A DNA stretch of 8,076 nt from JANMQK01 sp031370485 (lineage in GTDB: Bacteria > Acidobacteriota > Polarisedimenticolia > Gp22-AA2). The position numbers and the translations under genes were made by a program. Positions 6,519-8,076 of the stretch are shown piece after piece (within the stretch, counting starts at the first letter, position 1; every line of letters starts with the position of its first letter). Where the stretch lies: assembly GCA_031370485.1 (NCBI GenBank), contig JANMQK010000104.1:1-8076 (forward strand), written 5' to 3'. A model generated the notes under the pieces. It did not search any database. It was not told the origin of the DNA and saw nothing but the letters and a program-made list of their open reading frames with translations.

Positions 6519-7306
6519 GCGGGGTCGTCTGCGGGTATCACGCCGTCCTCGAGGCGCTCCAGGCCAGGCGGCGCACCGTGACGCGGCTCCTTGTCTCGTC
6601 CGAGAGGCACGATGCCCGCCTGAGAACCCTCCAGGAGGCGGCGCGCAGGGCGGGAGTGCCGGTTCTCAGGCAGCCCGCGCGGGCGCTCGATCGGCTGGCG
6701 GAAGGGGTGGCGCACCAGGGGTGCCTGGCGCTGGTGGCTGAGGCCGCGTACGCCGACCCTTCAGAGGTTCTGGATGCCGCCGAGGCCCCGGCTCTTCTCG
6801 TTGTGCTGGACGGTGTCGAGGATCCCCGGAACCTCGGGGCGGTGATCCGCTCGGCGGCCGCGGCGGGGGCGGGGGGGCTTTTCCTGCCGGAGCACCGGGC
6901 GACCGGCCTGACGGCCGCCTGCCTCAAGGCGGCGGCGGGCGCCGCGGAGCGGCTCCCGATCGCCCGGGTCGGGAACATCGTGGTCTTTCTCAAGGATTTG
7001 AAAAAGAAGGGGATATGGACCGTGGGGCTGGACCCCTCTGGAACCTCCCCCTGGACAGGTTTCGACCTGACCATGCCGGTCGCCCTGGTCCTCGGCGGAG
7101 AGGGGAAGGGTCTGAGGCGGCTCGCGCGCGAGACCTGCGATATCGTCCTTTCGATACCGCTTCGCCCGGGGGTGGAATCGCTCAACCTGTCGGTGGCGGC
7201 CGGCATCGCGCTGTTCGAGGCGGTGCGCCAGAGGACCGCCGCGGGGCAGGGCTCCCCCCCCGGGGGCGGGCTCGGAGGCGGCGAGGCGACGCCAAAGGGC
7301 GGATGA
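6515..7306 (+). CDS. rlmB: 23S rRNA 2'-O-ribose methyltransferase, RlmB/TrmH (SpoU) family
   Basis: This is a SAM-dependent SPOUT methyltransferase. RlmB modifies the ribose of G2251 in 23S rRNA. The 263-aa product has an N-terminal RNA-binding domain beginning VVCGYHAVLEAL (4-15), as in RlmB, and a C-terminal knotted SPOUT domain. Motif 1 is LDGVEDPRNLGAVIRSA (98-114) with N106 and R112, motif 2 is LVLGGEGKGL (191-200) with E196, and motif 3 is IPLRPGVESLNLSVAAG with S222 and N224. R112 and E196 line up with E. coli RlmB R114 and E198. The N-terminal domain favours RlmB over the shorter TrmH or TrmL, though a tRNA substrate cannot be excluded. The start is GTG overlapping the gltX stop (GTGA) without a good Shine-Dalgarno, so translation is probably coupled to gltX. 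The last ~25 residues are a Gly/Pro-rich tail. Confidence 0.9.
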   Translation: MSGVVCGYHAVLEALQARRRTVTRLLVSSERHDARLRTLQEAARRAGVPVLRQPARALDRLAEGVAHQGCLALVAEAAYADPSEVLDAAEAPALLVVLDGVEDPRNLGAVIRSAAAAGAGGLFLPEHRATGLTAACLKAAAGAAERLPIARVGNIVVFLKDLKKKGIWTVGLDPSGTSPWTGFDLTMPVALVLGGEGKGLRRLARETCDIVLSIPLRPGVESLNLSVAAGIALFEAVRQRTAAGQGSPPGGGLGGGEATPKGG

Positions 7307-7330
7307 GTGAATTTTTTGAGCAGGAAGGTG

Positions 7331-7360
7331 TTGCAGGACTTACCGTCCTTGTGTTAGCAT
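7331..7360 (+). promoter_or_regulatory. Probable sigma70-type promoter of the tRNA-tuf transcript
   Basis: The short gap after rlmB is clearly richer in A/T than its surroundings. TTGCAG (7331-7336) can serve as the -35 and TAGCAT (7355-7360) as the -10, with an 18-nt spacer. A TG at 7352-7353 makes an extended -10. The expected start near 7366-7368 lies about 8 nt before the first tRNA. CCCGC directly after the -10 is a GC-rich discriminator, as found in stable-RNA promoters under stringent control. The -35 match is weak (TTG only). Confidence 0.55.
7335..7349 (+). repeat. Inverted repeat inside the promoter spacer
   Basis: AGGAC (7335-7339) faces GTCCT (7345-7349) across TTACC. The dyad is centred between the proposed -35 and -10 elements, where it could be an operator. 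It could also be a weak end-of-operon hairpin for rlmB, followed by TTGTGTT rather than a clean T-run. Five-base arms are short. Confidence 0.3.
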
Positions 7361-7374
7361 CCCGCTTTTGCGAA

Positions 7375-7450
7375 GCTGGCGTAGCTCAGCGGGTAGAGCA
7401 GCTGATTTGTAATCAGCCGGTCGGGGGTTCAAATCCCTTCGCCAGCTCCA
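7375..7450 (+). tRNA. tRNA-Thr (anticodon UGU)
   Basis: A complete 76-nt cloverleaf including encoded CCA (7448-7450). The acceptor GCTGGCG (7375-7381) pairs fully with CGCCAGC (7440-7446), and the discriminator is T. The D stem is GCTC/GAGC. The anticodon stem GCTGA/TCAGC encloses loop TTTGTAA with anticodon TGT at 7408-7410, which reads ACA. The variable loop is 5 nt. The T arm GGGGG-TTCAAAT-CCCTT includes two G-T pairs. It is the first gene of the tRNA cluster and matches E. coli thrU in position and anticodon. Confidence 0.97.
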
Positions 7451-7452
7451 CA

Positions 7453-7485
7453 CCCGCCAAGGGCTGCGTTCTGTTTGTCGGCGGG
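7453..7485 (+). other. Inverted repeat in the Thr-Tyr tRNA spacer
   Basis: CCCGCC (7453-7458), starting 3 nt after the CCA of tRNA-Thr, faces GGCGGG (7480-7485) across a 21-nt loop. The spacer is 59 nt (7451-7509). The stem could mark a processing site in the precursor transcript. No T-run follows, so it is not a terminator. Confidence 0.25.
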
Positions 7486-7509
7486 GTTGTGAGAACGGGC
7501 GCGGTGCGT

Positions 7510-7595
7510 GGGGAGATTCCCGAGCGGTCAAAGGGAGCAGACTGTAAATCTGCCGCCGTAGCGCTTCGGAGGTTCGAATCCTCCTCTCCCCACCA
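7510..7595 (+). tRNA. tRNA-Tyr (anticodon GUA)
   Basis: An 86-nt class II tRNA with encoded CCA (7593-7595). The acceptor GGGGAGA (7510-7516) pairs with TCTCCCC (7585-7591), and the discriminator is A. The D stem is CCC/GGG. The anticodon stem GCAGA/TCTGC encloses loop CTGTAAA with anticodon GTA at 7544-7546. A long variable region (7554-7567), typical of bacterial tRNA-Tyr, is followed by T arm GGAGG-TTCGAAT-CCTCC. It is equivalent to E. coli tyrU. Confidence 0.97.
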
Positions 7596-7617
7596 CACCG
7601 AGGGCGCCTGGTGGTTT

Positions 7618-7665
7618 CCGGCTGAGGCGAGGCTCCGGGGTGCAGCGGTGATTTGCCCCAGCCGG
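7618..7665 (+). other. Long inverted repeat in the Tyr-Gly tRNA spacer
   Basis: The 81-nt spacer (7596-7676) contains a perfect 7-bp inverted repeat, CCGGCTG (7618-7624) and CAGCCGG (7659-7665). Inside it, GGG (7638-7640) can pair with CCC (7656-7658). The enclosed sequence does not fold as a tRNA and has no anticodon arm. A processing hairpin or a small structured RNA is possible. The spacer is much longer than the 12-nt Gly-Thr spacer. Confidence 0.3.
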
Positions 7666-7676
7666 TTGCGGTTGTC

Positions 7677-7751
7677 GCGGGAGTAGCTCAGGGGTAGAGC
7701 ATCAGCCTTCCAAGCTGAGGGTCGCGGGTTCGAATCCCGTTTCCCGCTCCA
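7677..7751 (+). tRNA. tRNA-Gly (anticodon UCC)
   Basis: A 75-nt cloverleaf with encoded CCA (7749-7751). The acceptor GCGGGAG (7677-7683) pairs with TTCCCGC (7741-7747), with one G-T pair at the base, and the discriminator is T. The D stem is GCTC/GAGC. The anticodon stem TCAGC/GCTGA encloses loop CTTCCAA with anticodon TCC at 7709-7711, which reads GGA and, by wobble, GGG. The T arm contains GGTTCGAATCC. It is equivalent to E. coli glyT. Confidence 0.97.
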
Positions 7752-7763
7752 CAGGATCTGTGA

Positions 7764-7838
<75 letters not shown>

Positions 7839-7853
7839 GAATTCAGGCGGTAC

Positions 7854-7874
7854 AAGCCGCGGGTCGCGGCTTTT
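7854..7874 (+). terminator. Terminator-like hairpin between the tRNAs and tuf (possible attenuator)
   Basis: AAGCCGCG (7854-7861) pairs perfectly with CGCGGCTT (7865-7872) around a GGT loop, giving an 8-bp GC-rich stem. The T-run is four bases (7871-7874), two of them in the stem, and then CC. The stem is good but the U-tract is short, so partial termination or 3'-end stabilisation of the tRNA precursor is more likely than full termination. It lies 15 nt after the last tRNA and 94 nt before tuf. Confidence 0.5.
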
Positions 7875-7913
7875 CCAGGTCCGGCTGTTCCGGCGGTGAC
7901 AGAACGTTGAGTG

Positions 7914-7931
7914 CGCGGCGGGCGCGCCGCG
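7914..7931 (+). other. GC hairpin in the tuf leader
   Basis: CGCGGCG (7914-7920) pairs with CGCCGCG (7925-7931) around GGCG, giving a 7-bp all-G/C stem within the 130-nt gap before tuf (7839-7968). It ends 26 nt before the tuf ribosome binding site and is not followed by T. Very G/C-rich sequence (7911-7954) fills this part of the leader. I see no convincing separate promoter for tuf in the gap. Confidence 0.3.
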
Positions 7932-7957
7932 GCGCGGCACGCCGGCCCGGGGCCAGC

Positions 7958-7962
7958 GGAGG
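7958..7962 (+). promoter_or_regulatory. Ribosome binding site of tuf
   Basis: GGAGG lies 6 nt before the ATG at 7969, which is optimal spacing for a highly expressed gene and fixes the start codon. Confidence 0.85.
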
Positions 7963-7968
7963 ACAGAG

Positions 7969-8076
7969 ATGGGCAAGGAAAAGTTTCAGAGGACGAAGCC
8001 GCACGTGAACGTGGGGACGATCGGCCACGTGGACCACGGGAAGACAACCCTGACGTCGGCGATCACGATGGTGCTG
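7969..8076 (+). CDS. tuf: Elongation factor Tu (5' part only)
   Basis: EF-Tu delivers aminoacyl-tRNA to the ribosome as a GTP complex. Only the first 36 codons are in the window; the frame is open to the right edge. The N-terminus (MGKEKFQRTKPHVNVGTIGH) is typical of the family. The G1 P-loop GHVDHGKT is at 19-26, with K25 and T26 as phosphate and magnesium ligands. The frame continues TLTSAITMVL into the first helix. The tuf-type start and the tRNA-Thr upstream separate it from EF-G and from IF2 or SelB. The tRNA-Thr-Tyr-Gly-Thr-tuf order matches E. coli tufB. The genome may have a second copy elsewhere. Confidence 0.96.
   Translation, partial: MGKEKFQRTKPHVNVGTIGHVDHGKTTLTSAITMVL

Noticed and set aside
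7277..7317. Possible terminator after rlmB: GGCG/CGCC followed by TTTTTT at 7312-7317
   Set aside because: The stem is only 4 bp and the T-run is about 18 nt away, beyond the rlmB stop, so the geometry is wrong for an intrinsic terminator.

Overview
The window is a compact, single-strand bacterial housekeeping region. It is G+C-rich (clearly above 60% by eye) and every gene I can support lies on the + strand. All recognised proteins are bacterial-type. All four tRNA genes encode their own CCA end, and GTG and TTG starts are used freely. Together with the gene order this suggests a high-GC Gram-negative-type bacterium, for example from Acidobacteriota or a deltaproteobacterial lineage. I cannot fix the phylum from the sequence alone.

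Layout, left to right. Positions 1-1682 hold ribosomal protein genes: the 3' end of rplM (L13), then rpsI (S9) and rpsB (S2). Positions 1764-3703 hold tsf (EF-Ts), pyrH (UMP kinase) and frr (ribosome recycling factor), the widely conserved rpsB-tsf-pyrH-frr order. Positions 3747-5034 hold ispD and ispF, two steps of the MEP isoprenoid pathway. Positions 5031-7306 hold gltX (glutamyl-tRNA synthetase) and an rlmB-like 23S rRNA 2'-O-methyltransferase. From ispD to rlmB the genes overlap (14, 4 and 4 nt), so they are probably translationally coupled. A short, relatively A/T-rich gap (7307-7374) holds a probable promoter. It is followed by tRNA-Thr(UGU), tRNA-Tyr(GUA), tRNA-Gly(UCC) and tRNA-Thr(GGU), then by the first 36 codons of tuf (EF-Tu), which runs off the right edge.

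Most of these genes serve translation: ribosomal proteins, EF-Ts and EF-Tu, recycling, Glu-tRNA synthesis, rRNA methylation and tRNAs. pyrH supplies pyrimidine nucleotides and ispDF supplies isoprenoid precursors. The tRNA-tuf block has the same order and anticodons as the thrU-tyrU-glyT-thrT-tufB block of Escherichia coli. Here it directly follows the rpsB-tsf-pyrH-frr/ispDF/gltX/rlmB block.

I found no mobile element, CRISPR array, defence system or new enzyme system. The points worth a second look are modest: a long low-complexity tail on S2, unusual residues in the IspF active-site region, a terminator-like hairpin between the tRNAs and tuf, inverted repeats in the tRNA promoter and spacers, and a possible pair of competing hairpins before tsf.
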